22,605 nt of DNA, from contig JBILVQ010000021.1 in assembly GCA_044370375.1 (NCBI GenBank), positions 1 through 22,605 on the forward strand. Reading direction: 5' to 3'. This document shows positions 8,205-16,408 of the stretch, piece by piece. The notes under the pieces were generated by a model. That model did no database searches and was not told the DNA's origin. It saw only the letters and a list, made by a program, of their open reading frames with translations. The DNA is from JBILVQ01 sp044370375. Its GTDB lineage: Bacteria; Bacteroidota; Bacteroidia; UBA4408. The position numbers and the translations under genes were made by a program. The stretch's first letter is position 1. Each line of letters starts with the position of its first letter.

Positions 8205-10175
8205 ATGAAACAACGCATTTTTCTTTTGTTTGTATTGGTTCAACTTGCTTCTTTTGCTGGCAGGGCGCAAAATCAGCCGCCTAAGTTTCAGGCTGGCTCA
8301 GTGGATTGTATTGCTGCCTGCGAAAAGTCTTCTCACGCCCCCGCTGGCAATCATTCCCTGAAATCGTTGGCAGTATATAACAGCGATATTGTTTATCATC
8401 GTTGCCGTTGGAACGTGGATCCGGCCGTAAATTTTATTGCCGGTTCGGTTTTAACTTATTTTGTACCTTTTTCTAATGTAAATAGTATAGAGTTTGATTT
8501 AAGCCTGGTGCTAAGCGTTGACAGTGTTGTTTATCATCAGCAGCAACTTGTTTTTTCTCAGCTCAGCGGTGATGTTTTGCATATCGATTTTCCTGTTAGT
8601 CTTACCTCCGGCATGGTTGATTCTGTTGAGGTTTTTTACAGTGGGGCTCCTGTTTCCTCTGGTCTGGGCTCTTTTGTGCAAAGTACGCATAACAACGTTC
8701 CTGTTTTGTGGACGCTCTCTGAACCCTATGGTGCAAAGGATTGGTGGCCATGCCGGCAAAATTTGGTAGATAAAATTGATTCCATTGATGTGCTGATTAC
8801 AACACCTGATATTTACAAGGCGGCCAGCAATGGTTTATTGGTTTCTGAAACACAAAGTGGTAGCAATAAAGTTTTTCATTGGAGGCATCGCTACCCCATT
8901 GTTACCTACTTGGTTTGTTTGGCCGTTAGCAATTATACCGCTTATTCTAATTTTGTTAATCTCGGAAATGAGACCATTGAAGTGCTGAATTACGTTTATC
9001 CGGAAGATTTGGCCTATGCCCAGCAATCTACCGATGATGTAATTGAGCAAATGGTCCTTTTTGATTCTTTGTTTGGTGATTATCCTTTTAAGGAGGAGAA
9101 GTATGGTCATATTCAATGTGGCTTGGGAGGTGGAATGGAACACCAGACCTCTACTTTTATGGGTGATTTTTATTACGATTTGATAGCACACGAATTGGGT
9201 CATCATTGGTTCGGCAATGCCACTACTTGCGGTTCGTGGGAGGATATTTGGCTCAACGAGGGTTTCGCCACTTACCTTAGCGGTTTGTGCTACGATTTTT
9301 ATTCTGAATACTGGTGGAGGATTTATAAACGGAATGTAATGGAAAACATTACCAGTTTGCCGGGTGGCTCTGTGAAATGTACCGATACAACGGATATAGC
9401 CAGAATTTTTGATGCACGGTTAACCTACTACAAAGGCGCTATGGTTTTGCATACGCTTCGTTGGGTGATGGGCGATAGTGCTTTTTTTGCCGGTGTAAGA
9501 AATTATTTGATGGATGCCCAACTGAATTATGGCTTTGCCAAAACACCACAATTTAAGTTTCACATGGAGCAAAGTGCAGGGCAAAATCTGGATTGGTATT
9601 TTAACGATTGGTATGTTGGTGAGGGTTTTCCTTCTTATCAGATTCAATGGAGTCAATCGCCCAACGGAACCCACCAACTGGAAATTTTTCAAACCCAGTC
9701 GCATTCCTCGGTTGGCTTTTTTGAATTGCCTTTGCCCTTGTTGTTCAAGAATAATTCCCGCGATACCCTTATTGTTTTGCATCATACTTTTTCCGGACAA
9801 GGTTTTCAGGTTGACCTAGATTTTTTGGCCGACAGTGTTTTGTTCGACCCTGAGCGATGGATAATTTCTGCTAACAATACCATTACCGGCATGGCATCAG
9901 GCAGAATGCTGTCCGGCAATGGTTTCAGGGTTTACCCGAATCCTGCTGCCGAGTCTTTGTCGCTTAGTTATTACGCAAGTTCTTCGGGCAATGCCGAATT
10001 GAAAGTGTATGACCTGCCCGGTAAGTTATTACTGAACGAAACGTTTGCGCTGGTTCCAGGTGCCAATGTACTTCAGCTTTCAACCGAACTGCTTGCCTCC
10101 GGTTTGTATTTTGTAACCTTGCATGAATCGGGACAGAGCGCTGCGCAGCGTTTACCCTTTTGTGTTGAACATTAA
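8205..10175 (+). CDS. M1-family zinc metallopeptidase (aminopeptidase N-like) with T9SS sorting domain
   Basis: A 656-residue secreted peptidase, counted from the ATG at 8205. A TTG three codons earlier is possible, but the ATG gives a cleaner signal peptide (MKQRIFLLFVLVQLASFAGRAQ). The zinc site is complete: HELGH (His329, Glu330, His333) with the third ligand Glu352 in WLNEGFATY, the HExxH-x18-E gluzincin spacing. GGMEH at about 309-312 replaces the usual GAMEN exopeptidase loop, and YYKGAMVLHTLRW contains the expected catalytic-tyrosine region. Residues about 575-656 are a T9SS sorting domain (VYPNPAAESL, VYDLPGKLL, LASGLYFVTL). It should act outside the cell, trimming peptides for nutrition. 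The enzyme lacks the C-terminal helical domain of full-length aminopeptidase N, as is common in T9SS-exported members. Confidence 0.9.
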   Translation: MKQRIFLLFVLVQLASFAGRAQNQPPKFQAGSVDCIAACEKSSHAPAGNHSLKSLAVYNSDIVYHRCRWNVDPAVNFIAGSVLTYFVPFSNVNSIEFDLSLVLSVDSVVYHQQQLVFSQLSGDVLHIDFPVSLTSGMVDSVEVFYSGAPVSSGLGSFVQSTHNNVPVLWTLSEPYGAKDWWPCRQNLVDKIDSIDVLITTPDIYKAASNGLLVSETQSGSNKVFHWRHRYPIVTYLVCLAVSNYTAYSNFVNLGNETIEVLNYVYPEDLAYAQQSTDDVIEQMVLFDSLFGDYPFKEEKYGHIQCGLGGGMEHQTSTFMGDFYYDLIAHELGHHWFGNATTCGSWEDIWLNEGFATYLSGLCYDFYSEYWWRIYKRNVMENITSLPGGSVKCTDTTDIARIFDARLTYYKGAMVLHTLRWVMGDSAFFAGVRNYLMDAQLNYGFAKTPQFKFHMEQSAGQNLDWYFNDWYVGEGFPSYQIQWSQSPNGTHQLEIFQTQSHSSVGFFELPLPLLFKNNSRDTLIVLHHTFSGQGFQVDLDFLADSVLFDPERWIISANNTITGMASGRMLSGNGFRVYPNPAAESLSLSYYASSSGNAELKVYDLPGKLLLNETFALVPGANVLQLSTELLASGLYFVTLHESGQSAAQRLPFCVEH

Positions 10176-10330
10176 TGAGGAGGAAGTTATTTATTGATGG
10201 ATTGCTTGTTCAATGCCTGCCAATTGAATTTTTGCCTTGTTTATACCACGCCCTTTGATGACGCCATATTTATTAGCTTGTAGAAGGATTTCGGCCCCAT
10301 GGCTTAGCGACAGCAGTGGAAAACCCGCAG

Positions 10331-10382
10331 AAAAAAATGGCAGGTTGTTGCAAAATGAATTCCTAGGCCTGGCCATTTTTTT
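10331..10382. terminator. bidirectional terminator-like hairpin
   Basis: AAAAAAATGGC-AGG (10331-10344) pairs with CCTGGCCATTTTTTT (10368-10382) with one bulged C and a 23-nt loop. There is an A tract on the left arm and a T tract (10376-10383) on the right. The symmetry suits termination from both convergent genes. The large loop lowers confidence. Confidence 0.45.
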
Positions 10383-10472
10383 TCGAGGATTTGGAACGAA
10401 TGGCGCGACCCCTTTTTTTAGTACGATGTGCAAAAAATTAGGACAACGTTTTTTTGTTTTCTTTATCGGAGG

Positions 10473-10492
10473 TAAAAAAGGGGGAAGCCCCT
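10473..10492 (-). terminator. rho-independent terminator of the acyltransferase gene
   Basis: On the minus strand, starting 7 nt after the stop codon (10499-10501), AGGGG pairs with CCCCT around a CTTC tetraloop and is followed directly by a run of Ts (10479-10474). Compact and GC-rich, with the expected U tract. Confidence 0.72.
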
Positions 10493-10498
10493 AAGCCA

Positions 10499-11584
10499 TT
10501 AACTCCATTTTTCGCGCCAATCGGTGCATGGTTTTTCGAAGTATTTGTATAATAGGCCGGCTCCGGCTACTACCACGATCCAATAAACAAGGTAAGCAAC
10601 GATGGCAGCTAGGGTGCCCTCCGGCTTGTAAAGGTGATGAATTACACTGCCCACCAAACCAAGGTTGATTAAATACATGCTGTAGGATATTTTTGACAAA
10701 TGGGTAAAAATCTTTAGGGCAAGACCGCTGCCTCTTTTAATGCTGTCAAAGAAAGGAAGGGTGAGGGCAAAGCATAAACTATACAAAGGAAAACGAAGCA
10801 CTTTGTTGAAAAAACTATTGTCGGCCGCCTGGTGGGTATCAAGATAAAAAAAGCAGGCAAAGCCTATCACCATGAGCCAAAGCGGCTTGAAAGTCCATTG
10901 TTTAGGGTAACGGATTTTAAACCAAGCCATCCAGATGCCGATGGCGATTGAATCGAGGCGTACGAAAACCATTTTACGGAAATGAATGTCCCATCCATAG
11001 CCATCTACCTGCATTTCGATGCCTTTTAGTACACGGAGCAAAAAGGGCACAAAGGTGAACAGCAGGAGGGCTGTAGTGAATCGGTTTTCCTTGCTGAGAA
11101 AATTGAGTTTTGCAATAAAGAAAAGCAACATGGGAAAAAGAAGATAGAACCACTCTTCAACGGCCAGCGACCATGATTCCCAGAAGGGGCCTTGCAGCGG
11201 TTGAAAAAGATTTTGGGCAAAGACGAAAAAACGCCAGCTCAGGTTATCGGGACTTTCACCATTAAGATTGAAGTAAATAAAAATTATATTGAGAAGTAGT
11301 ACAAGATAGTAGGCGGGTAATGTTCTGAACCATCTGCGCAACCAAAAATGTTTAACAGCTTTGAGGCTAGAAAATTCATCTTGGCTGAGTTGCCGCAAAA
11401 GAATGCCTCCAATGAGGAAACCGCTTAATACAAAGAATATCTCAACACCATCCGGCAATGGGATCCAGGGAAAAGAGGTGCCTGTGTTTTGCAAGAACAT
11501 TCCTCCGTGCTGAAAAATTACGGGCAAAATGGCCAGTGTTCTTAGGATATCGAGTCCGTAGATGCGGTTATTTTCCGAAAGCAT
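10499..11584 (-). CDS. acyltransferase family 3 integral membrane protein
   Basis: A 361-residue multi-pass membrane protein of the Acyl_transf_3 (OafA/NodX-like) family, which O-acylates sugars in surface polysaccharides or exported metabolites. The start chosen is the ATG at 11584, giving MLSENNRIYGLDILRTLAILPVIFQHGG. The R-x-x-A...H arrangement in the first membrane helix is the family signature, with the His in FQHGG as the presumed catalytic base. WFRTLPAYYLVLLL and WSLAVEEWFYLLFP are typical later motifs, and about ten hydrophobic segments follow to the C-terminus. An upstream start would run the frame through tRNA-Arg and is rejected. No glycan cluster is nearby, so the substrate is unknown. 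It may be transcribed downstream of the tRNA on the same strand. Confidence 0.88.
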   Translation of the reverse strand: MLSENNRIYGLDILRTLAILPVIFQHGGMFLQNTGTSFPWIPLPDGVEIFFVLSGFLIGGILLRQLSQDEFSSLKAVKHFWLRRWFRTLPAYYLVLLLNIIFIYFNLNGESPDNLSWRFFVFAQNLFQPLQGPFWESWSLAVEEWFYLLFPMLLFFIAKLNFLSKENRFTTALLLFTFVPFLLRVLKGIEMQVDGYGWDIHFRKMVFVRLDSIAIGIWMAWFKIRYPKQWTFKPLWLMVIGFACFFYLDTHQAADNSFFNKVLRFPLYSLCFALTLPFFDSIKRGSGLALKIFTHLSKISYSMYLINLGLVGSVIHHLYKPEGTLAAIVAYLVYWIVVVAGAGLLYKYFEKPCTDWREKWS

Positions 11585-11658
11585 GGAGGGGTTAGGCAAG
11601 ACACCAAAGGTAAGGGAATGGTGGAGCGGAGAAAAGTTTGGAGGAAAATAAAAAAGAG

Positions 11659-11731
11659 TGCACCCGGCAGGACTCGAACCTGCAACCCTCAGAACCGGAA
11701 TCTGATATTCTATCCATTGAACTACGGGTGC
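11659..11731 (-). tRNA. tRNA-Arg (anticodon CCG)
   Basis: A 73-nt cloverleaf on the minus strand. Acceptor arms GCACCCG (11731-11725) and CGGGTGC (11666-11660) pair fully, with discriminator A at 11659. The anticodon stem TCAGA/TCTGA holds the loop TTCCGGT, giving anticodon CCG for codon CGG. The T arm reads GCAGG-TTCGAGT-CCTGC. CCA is not encoded. A T-rich tract follows. The -7 element lies 12 nt upstream. Confidence 0.97.
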
Positions 11732-11743
11732 ATAATTTGGGCG

Positions 11744-11751
11744 CAAAGCTA
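11744..11751 (-). promoter_or_regulatory. -7 element TAGCTTTG for tRNA-Arg
   Basis: Minus-strand TAGCTTTG matches TAnnTTTG exactly and lies 12 nt before the tRNA 5' end, the right distance for a start just ahead of the mature tRNA. No convincing -33 element is seen. Confidence 0.55.
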
Positions 11752-11906
11752 ACAAAATACTGTTGAAATAGCCTGATTAAATCGCAGTGATTTTGGCTTC
11801 GAGGGAGCTTGCTGTTGCAGTTGTTTCCACTTAGGGCTCTTTGCACGGGTGAAATGAATGGCAGGAAGCACCTAGCAGCAGCGATTTATTTTCTTCCTTA
11901 AATTTT

Positions 11907-11914
11907 TTACTTTG
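11907..11914 (+). promoter_or_regulatory. -7-like element TTACTTTG upstream of tcdA
   Basis: TTACTTTG differs from TAnnTTTG at one position and continues as GCACCCC, closely paralleling the TAACTTTGCACCC before gpmI. It ends 29 nt before the tcdA ATG. Confidence 0.4.
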
Positions 11915-11943
11915 CACCCCAGTAAAATGCTTGAGCAAGAATA

Positions 11944-12675
11944 ATGAAAGATACCGCCTGGTTGGGAAGAACCGAATTATTGATTGGTCAGAAGGCCTTG
12001 CAAGGATTAATGCAAAAACACGTGCTTGTGGTTGGGCTGGGCGGTGTGGGCTCTTATGCCGCAGAATATATTGCAAGGGCCGGTGTTGGGCGCATGACCA
12101 TTGTGGATGGGGATACGGTTGATCCTACCAACCGTAACAGGCAGTTGCCGGCCTTGGCTACTACGCACGGACTGCCAAAGGCAGATTTAATGGCGGATAG
12201 AATCAGACAAATAAATCCGGAAATTGAGTTGCAGGTGATTAAAGATTTTCTTACTCCTAAATTGGTGGAAGAATTGATGCAAAATACCTATGATTATGTG
12301 GTGGATGCCATTGATAGTTTAACGCCTAAGATTACGCTTCTGGCCTTGGCCTACCGCAGCAAACAGCCGATCATCAGTTCGATGGGGGCAGGAGGAAAAA
12401 TGGATCCAACCAAATTGCAGGTGGTGGATATCAGCGAAACTTACCAATGTAATCTTGCATTTTATGTAAGAAAAAGATTGCGTTACAAAGGAATTACCAA
12501 AGGCATTAAAGCGGTTTTTTCGACCGAAGAAGTGGTGAAAGAATCCTTGATGCGAACAGATGGAAGCAAATTTAAAAAGTCGGCTTTTGGTACCATATCC
12601 TACTTGCCTGCCGCTTTTGGCGGGGCTTGTGCATCGGTTGTGATCAGGGATTTAATTGAATGGAGCCGACCCTAA
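11944..12675 (+). CDS. tcdA: tRNA threonylcarbamoyladenosine dehydratase (ThiF/E1-like)
   Basis: A 243-residue E1-like adenylating enzyme that makes cyclic t6A at position 37 of ANN-decoding tRNAs by ATP-dependent dehydration. The nucleotide-binding GLGGVGS (residues 31-37) and the acidic VDGD (54-57) are clear. The TNRNRQLPAL segment (62-71) is the form found in TcdA/CsdL rather than in ThiF or MoeB, which carry a zinc CxxC pair that is absent here. SSMGAGGKMDPTKLQ and the C-terminal SAFGTISYLPAAFGG also match TcdA. Length is close to the family's. It has its own -7-like element and precedes gpmI by 44 nt, which in turn has its own, so the two are probably separate units. A general ThiF-family label is the fallback. 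Confidence 0.88.
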   Translation: MKDTAWLGRTELLIGQKALQGLMQKHVLVVGLGGVGSYAAEYIARAGVGRMTIVDGDTVDPTNRNRQLPALATTHGLPKADLMADRIRQINPEIELQVIKDFLTPKLVEELMQNTYDYVVDAIDSLTPKITLLALAYRSKQPIISSMGAGGKMDPTKLQVVDISETYQCNLAFYVRKRLRYKGITKGIKAVFSTEEVVKESLMRTDGSKFKKSAFGTISYLPAAFGGACASVVIRDLIEWSRP

Positions 12676-12691
12676 GCGAGCATATATTTCG

Positions 12692-12699
12692 TAACTTTG
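12692..12699 (+). promoter_or_regulatory. -7 element TAACTTTG upstream of gpmI
   Basis: Exact TAnnTTTG match followed by GCACCC, ending 20 nt before the gpmI ATG, in the short gap after tcdA. No good -33 TTTG is seen at 19-21 nt. Confidence 0.5.
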
Positions 12700-12719
12700 C
12701 ACCCGCTTAAATTCTGGCC

Positions 12720-14237
12720 ATGACAAAGAAAACCGCATTGATTATTTTGGATGGTTGGGGTATTGGAAATGGCAGCAGTTCAGATGGAATTGCTCTTTCA
12801 AAAACCCCGGTGATGCATCAACTTTTAAAGGATTGGCCGCATGCTACTTTAAAAACTTGGGGCGAAGATGTGGGGCTGCCACAGGGTCAGATGGGCAACT
12901 CTGAAGTCGGCCACCTGAACATAGGTGCAGGAAGAGTGGTTTATCAGGATTTGGTGAGAATTAATTTGGCCATAAGGCATCGTTCATTTTTTGAAGAGCC
13001 TTTGTTGCAGGAAACAGCAGCTTATGTTAAAAAAGAGCAGAAGAGCCTTCATTTATTTGGATTGGTATCTGATGGCGGGGTTCATTCCAGTTTAGAGCAT
13101 TTGCTGGCCCTTTTAGAATGGGCTGAAATGAATCAATTACCAAGGGTTAACATTCATGTTTTTACCGATGGTCGTGATACAGATCCTAAAAGCGGTTTGG
13201 CTTTTGTTAAGCAGTTGGAAAAAGGAATTAAAGATTTGGGATCGAATGCGAAAATAGTTTCGTTGGTGGGTCGATATTATGCCATGGACCGCGACAAGCG
13301 ATGGGAACGTGTTTCGCGTGCCTATCAATTGCTTGTGAAGGGAGAAGGTAAGTTTTTTGAAAGCGCAACAGCCGCTCTGGAGCATTCTTATGCAGCGGGC
13401 ACAACCGATGAGTTTGTTGAGCCGTTTGTGATTGGAAATCCGGAAGCCGGTCATTGGGTAAAGGATGGAGATGCGGTGATAAGTTTTAATTTTAGAACAG
13501 ATCGTTGTAGAGAAATTACCCAGGTGTTAACGCAGCAGGATATGCCTGAATTCGGTATGAAAAAGCTGAATTTGCATTATGTTACCATGACCCGCTATGA
13601 TGAAAATTTTAAGGGAGTGCATGTGATTTATGAAAAAGATAATTTGCAGGAAACCCTTGGCGAAATGGTGTCGAAGGCGGGATTAAGGCAACTGCGCATT
13701 GCAGAAACTGAAAAGTATCCGCATGTAACTTTTTTCTTTTCCGGTGGCAGGGAGGAAAACTTCCTTGGCGAAGAACGCATTATGATTGCTTCTCCCAAAG
13801 TTGCCACCTACGATTTACAGCCTGAAATGAGCGCCCCCGGCATAAAAGATGCGGTAGTGAAAGCAATCAAGGAGCAACAACCGGATTTCATTTGTTTGAA
13901 TTTTGCTAACCCGGACATGGTTGGCCACACCGGAGTGATTGAGGCGGTGATCAAGGCCATTGAAACGGTCGACCGGATGTTGGGTGAAGTAGTGGAGGCT
14001 GCGCTTGAAAAGGATTATCGATTGGTTATTATTGCCGACCATGGGAATGCCGATTATATGAAAAATGAAGATGGCTCACCCAATACAGCTCATTCATTAA
14101 ACCCTGTTCCCATTATTGTTGTTGGCGCTGAATTGCATAAAGTGGACGATGGTCGCTTGGCAGATGTAGCACCCACCATCTTAAAACTAATGGGCTTGCA
14201 GCAACCAGCTTCCATGAACGGCCGCGCGTTGATTTAG
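12720..14237 (+). CDS. gpmI: 2,3-bisphosphoglycerate-independent phosphoglycerate mutase
   Basis: A 505-residue cofactor-independent mutase, close to the usual 510, interconverting 3- and 2-phosphoglycerate in glycolysis and gluconeogenesis with two Mn ions. The metal aspartate is Asp11 in LDGWG, and the phosphorylated nucleophile is Ser61 in GQMGNSEVGHLNIGAG. VFTDGRDTDP, FNFRTDRCREI, NPDMVGHTG, ADHGNAD and TAHS supply the remaining substrate and metal residues. All are intact, so an active enzyme is expected. It has a -7 element 20 nt before the ATG and no close downstream partner (119-nt gap to the envelope gene cluster). Confidence 0.97.
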   Translation: MTKKTALIILDGWGIGNGSSSDGIALSKTPVMHQLLKDWPHATLKTWGEDVGLPQGQMGNSEVGHLNIGAGRVVYQDLVRINLAIRHRSFFEEPLLQETAAYVKKEQKSLHLFGLVSDGGVHSSLEHLLALLEWAEMNQLPRVNIHVFTDGRDTDPKSGLAFVKQLEKGIKDLGSNAKIVSLVGRYYAMDRDKRWERVSRAYQLLVKGEGKFFESATAALEHSYAAGTTDEFVEPFVIGNPEAGHWVKDGDAVISFNFRTDRCREITQVLTQQDMPEFGMKKLNLHYVTMTRYDENFKGVHVIYEKDNLQETLGEMVSKAGLRQLRIAETEKYPHVTFFFSGGREENFLGEERIMIASPKVATYDLQPEMSAPGIKDAVVKAIKEQQPDFICLNFANPDMVGHTGVIEAVIKAIETVDRMLGEVVEAALEKDYRLVIIADHGNADYMKNEDGSPNTAHSLNPVPIIVVGAELHKVDDGRLADVAPTILKLMGLQQPASMNGRALI

Positions 14238-14302
14238 TTTGATTCTTCGATAATTCAAACAAACTGGTTCATTGGTACCCCCAAAAAGGGTGATTTGTAT
14301 CG

Positions 14303-14310
14303 TATTTTTG
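14303..14310 (+). promoter_or_regulatory. -7 element TATTTTTG upstream of the envelope gene cluster
   Basis: Matches TAnnTTTG and ends 46 nt before the ATG of the Kelch lipoprotein gene, the first of the compact gene run 14357-19311. It would give a leader of about 40 nt. A -33 element is not obvious. Confidence 0.4.
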
Positions 14311-14356
14311 TATGATTTGTCTAATTCAATCTTAATTATTACTACATTTACACAGC

Positions 14357-15682
14357 ATGAAAAAGTGTGTAATGGGTTCCAAGACTTTTTTTAAAAGTAT
14401 GCTGATTTTCAGCACGATGACTTTGTTTTTTTTGCCGGCTTGCAAGAAAAGCACCGAGGCTTACCCTGGTGTGGCCTCTTTCAGTAACGCTGCGGTCAGC
14501 AACACCCAGGATGGTTTTGGTTTGGTGGTCGATTATAGTCTGGCCGGAATTAATGGTGTTAGTGATTTCGACAGTGTGGGTTATGTCTATACTTTCGACA
14601 ATGTCGTTTACAAAGAGATTTTCCTCGATTCAATACGCCTTTATTCCCGCTTCGTATCCGGCAAGGGTGCCAAAAATTTTTCAGGCCAGACCTACGGTAT
14701 TGGCTTAAATTCTACCGTGCAAGTGAGGCCGGCAGTTTCTTACGGTGGCAGGATTTCTTTCGGAGATGAAAAAACGGTTGTGGTTAATAACAATGGTTTA
14801 CCCAAAACTACCCAGTCGCAGTTTATTGAGCAAAGGAATCAAATGACCTGTATTGCAGGCAATGAAGGAGTTTTAATGGGCGGTGGAATTATTGTAAATA
14901 CCCAAAATCAACTTACCACTTTTTATAAATTGGATCCAATGGCCGGTACGGTTGCACCTGTGGCTGATATTCCGGGCAATGCCGGTTGTGTTGGACCCAT
15001 GGCATATTACCGCAACGGAAAATATTTTTTAATGGGCGGTAAAAGCAATGGGGTAGCTACCGATAAAATTTGGTCATACAATCCCGCATCGGATGTTTGG
15101 GCCGAGGAAGGAACTTTTCCGGGAGGTTCATCTTTTGCCGGCTTTACCGCCTCATCCGATAATTATTTGGTGGCAGGTTGCTACCGCAATGGGAGCGATG
15201 TACCTACCACCACTGTTTATAAAATGGATGCTTCCGGACAGTCTTGGAATGAATTAAAATCACCTCCTGCCGATTTTAAAGCACGCAGTCATGCCGCTGC
15301 TTTTATCGTTGGCGACTATTTATACATTTCCGGAGGAGCCGCCAATGCTTATGTTGAATTAAAAGATACTTGGAAGGTTAATTTAATTACGGAAGAGTGG
15401 ACACGACTGCCCGATGCACCCTTGAAGTTTTATGGTGCTGCTGCATTTTCCTTTAATGATATTGGCTATCTGGGAATGGGTATTTTAAAGGATGATAGCG
15501 GAAAGGGCCGTAAAGATTTAATTCTTGGTTTTGATACACAAACCGATCAATGGTTTTTGTATGCCGATGGACAGGTTTCTCTAACAGGAAGTCAGCACAT
15601 TGGTTGTGGATTTAAAATGAACAACAAAGGTTATTTGATTTCCACTGTGCAAAGTCCGGCAAACATCCACCAGGTTAGATAA
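14357..15682 (+). CDS. Kelch-repeat lipoprotein
   Basis: A 441-residue exported protein. The N-terminus has a basic start, a hydrophobic core and a lipobox FLPAC with the acylated Cys at residue 29 followed by KK, so it is predicted to be lipid-anchored in the envelope. ATG codon 6 (14372) is an equally possible start. Residues about 40-155 look like a beta-sandwich. From about 165 to the end there are Kelch-type blades, with motifs such as YFLMGGKSNG...KIWSYNPASDVW, YLYISGGAANAY...DTWKVNLITEEWTRLP and GYLGMGI...LILGFDTQTDQW, forming a beta-propeller likely used for binding. There is no galactose-oxidase catalytic set visible. First gene of the compact envelope run; the beta-barrel gene follows 6 nt later. 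Confidence 0.82.
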   Translation: MKKCVMGSKTFFKSMLIFSTMTLFFLPACKKSTEAYPGVASFSNAAVSNTQDGFGLVVDYSLAGINGVSDFDSVGYVYTFDNVVYKEIFLDSIRLYSRFVSGKGAKNFSGQTYGIGLNSTVQVRPAVSYGGRISFGDEKTVVVNNNGLPKTTQSQFIEQRNQMTCIAGNEGVLMGGGIIVNTQNQLTTFYKLDPMAGTVAPVADIPGNAGCVGPMAYYRNGKYFLMGGKSNGVATDKIWSYNPASDVWAEEGTFPGGSSFAGFTASSDNYLVAGCYRNGSDVPTTTVYKMDASGQSWNELKSPPADFKARSHAAAFIVGDYLYISGGAANAYVELKDTWKVNLITEEWTRLPDAPLKFYGAAAFSFNDIGYLGMGILKDDSGKGRKDLILGFDTQTDQWFLYADGQVSLTGSQHIGCGFKMNNKGYLISTVQSPANIHQVR

Positions 15683-15688
15683 GAAATT

Positions 15689-16408
15689 ATGAAGAAATTG
15701 TTTTCACTTGTTGTTTTGCTTGCTCTCTTTATCGGGGTTGAAAGGGCCGCTGCTCAGGATAATTACTCGCTTGAATTGAATGTAGGTTTGTTGCACAACA
15801 ATTCTCTTTTTTTGGGTGAGGCGCTAAATACCGGAGCTTCTTTGGGGCTCGAATACTATATCGACCGAAATATTTTTGCCGGAATCAATGCTTCTTATCT
15901 GATGGCTTCCAATGAGGTAAGTTTTGAACCTTATCCATTCAATGCAAGCTTGAATTATGGTGGCTCCGCCCTGCTGCTTAACGAAAACCTTACCCGATTG
16001 CAGGTAGGAGCCGTTGCCGGTTATAGGTTTTTTCCTTTGCGTTATGTTTCTATCAGTTTGGGTTTGCAACTCAACTATCTTTCTTTGGATCGTTCTTATA
16101 AAGACCCATTGCCCGTGCAGGAATCGGCAAGCAACTGGATGCAGCAATCTTATGCTTCAGGCAGTGTTACCTGTCCGGGTGCCTTCTTAAACATTGCTTT
16201 TAATGTGGGTAGAAAAACAAGTCTTTTCCTCGGTATGCAAAGCAGTGATATTACCAATTCACTTTTTGCCGACAAGGATGCCGGCATTTTGGAAAGGGTG
16301 CGCTATGCTGATGGTAAAATCGTGGAGGTATTTGAAAGGGAGAGTCCCTACAATGCCATGGACCTGAAGATTGGTGTGATTTTTAAATTTGCAAACCGAA
16401 AATTTTAA
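15689..16408 (+). CDS. small outer-membrane beta-barrel protein
   Basis: A 239-residue protein with a signal peptide (residues 1-22, ending AAA|Q). Alternating hydrophobic and polar strands follow, such as NYSLELNVGLLH, GASLGLEYYIDRNIFAGINASYLM, VGAVAGYRFFPLRYVSISLGLQLNYLSL and LKIGVIFKFANRKF. The protein ends on an aromatic residue (Phe), typical of outer-membrane barrels recognised by BamA. About eight to ten strands are expected. It lies 6 nt after the Kelch lipoprotein, and its stop codon directly touches the ATG of the caspase-like gene, which implies cotranscription and possibly translational coupling. No specific family is recognised; porin-like or PorT-like roles are guesses. Confidence 0.72.
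   Translation: MKKLFSLVVLLALFIGVERAAAQDNYSLELNVGLLHNNSLFLGEALNTGASLGLEYYIDRNIFAGINASYLMASNEVSFEPYPFNASLNYGGSALLLNENLTRLQVGAVAGYRFFPLRYVSISLGLQLNYLSLDRSYKDPLPVQESASNWMQQSYASGSVTCPGAFLNIAFNVGRKTSLFLGMQSSDITNSLFADKDAGILERVRYADGKIVEVFERESPYNAMDLKIGVIFKFANRKF

Larger units (their letters stand above)
10176..10498. other. 323-nt region between convergent genes
   Basis: Holds two terminator-like hairpins (10331-10382 and 10473-10492). A minus-strand open frame (10433-10191, 80 codons) ends in a helix-like segment containing ILLQANKYGVIKGRG. The frame has no recognisable family, runs through the first hairpin and has no promoter I can see, so I do not call it a gene. It could be an old gene remnant. 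Confidence 0.4.

Noticed and set aside
8087..8284. 65-codon plus-strand frame before the M1 peptidase
   Set aside because: Overlaps the peptidase start in another frame, covers the probable promoter region and has no recognisable features.
11585..11755. N-terminal extension of the acyltransferase frame by 57 codons
   Set aside because: It runs through tRNA-Arg(CCG) at 11659-11731 and translates the tRNA; the ATG at 11584 begins the family-typical first helix.
14276..14291. ACCC/GGGT hairpin after gpmI as a terminator
   Set aside because: Only four pairs, and no T tract follows; too weak to call.
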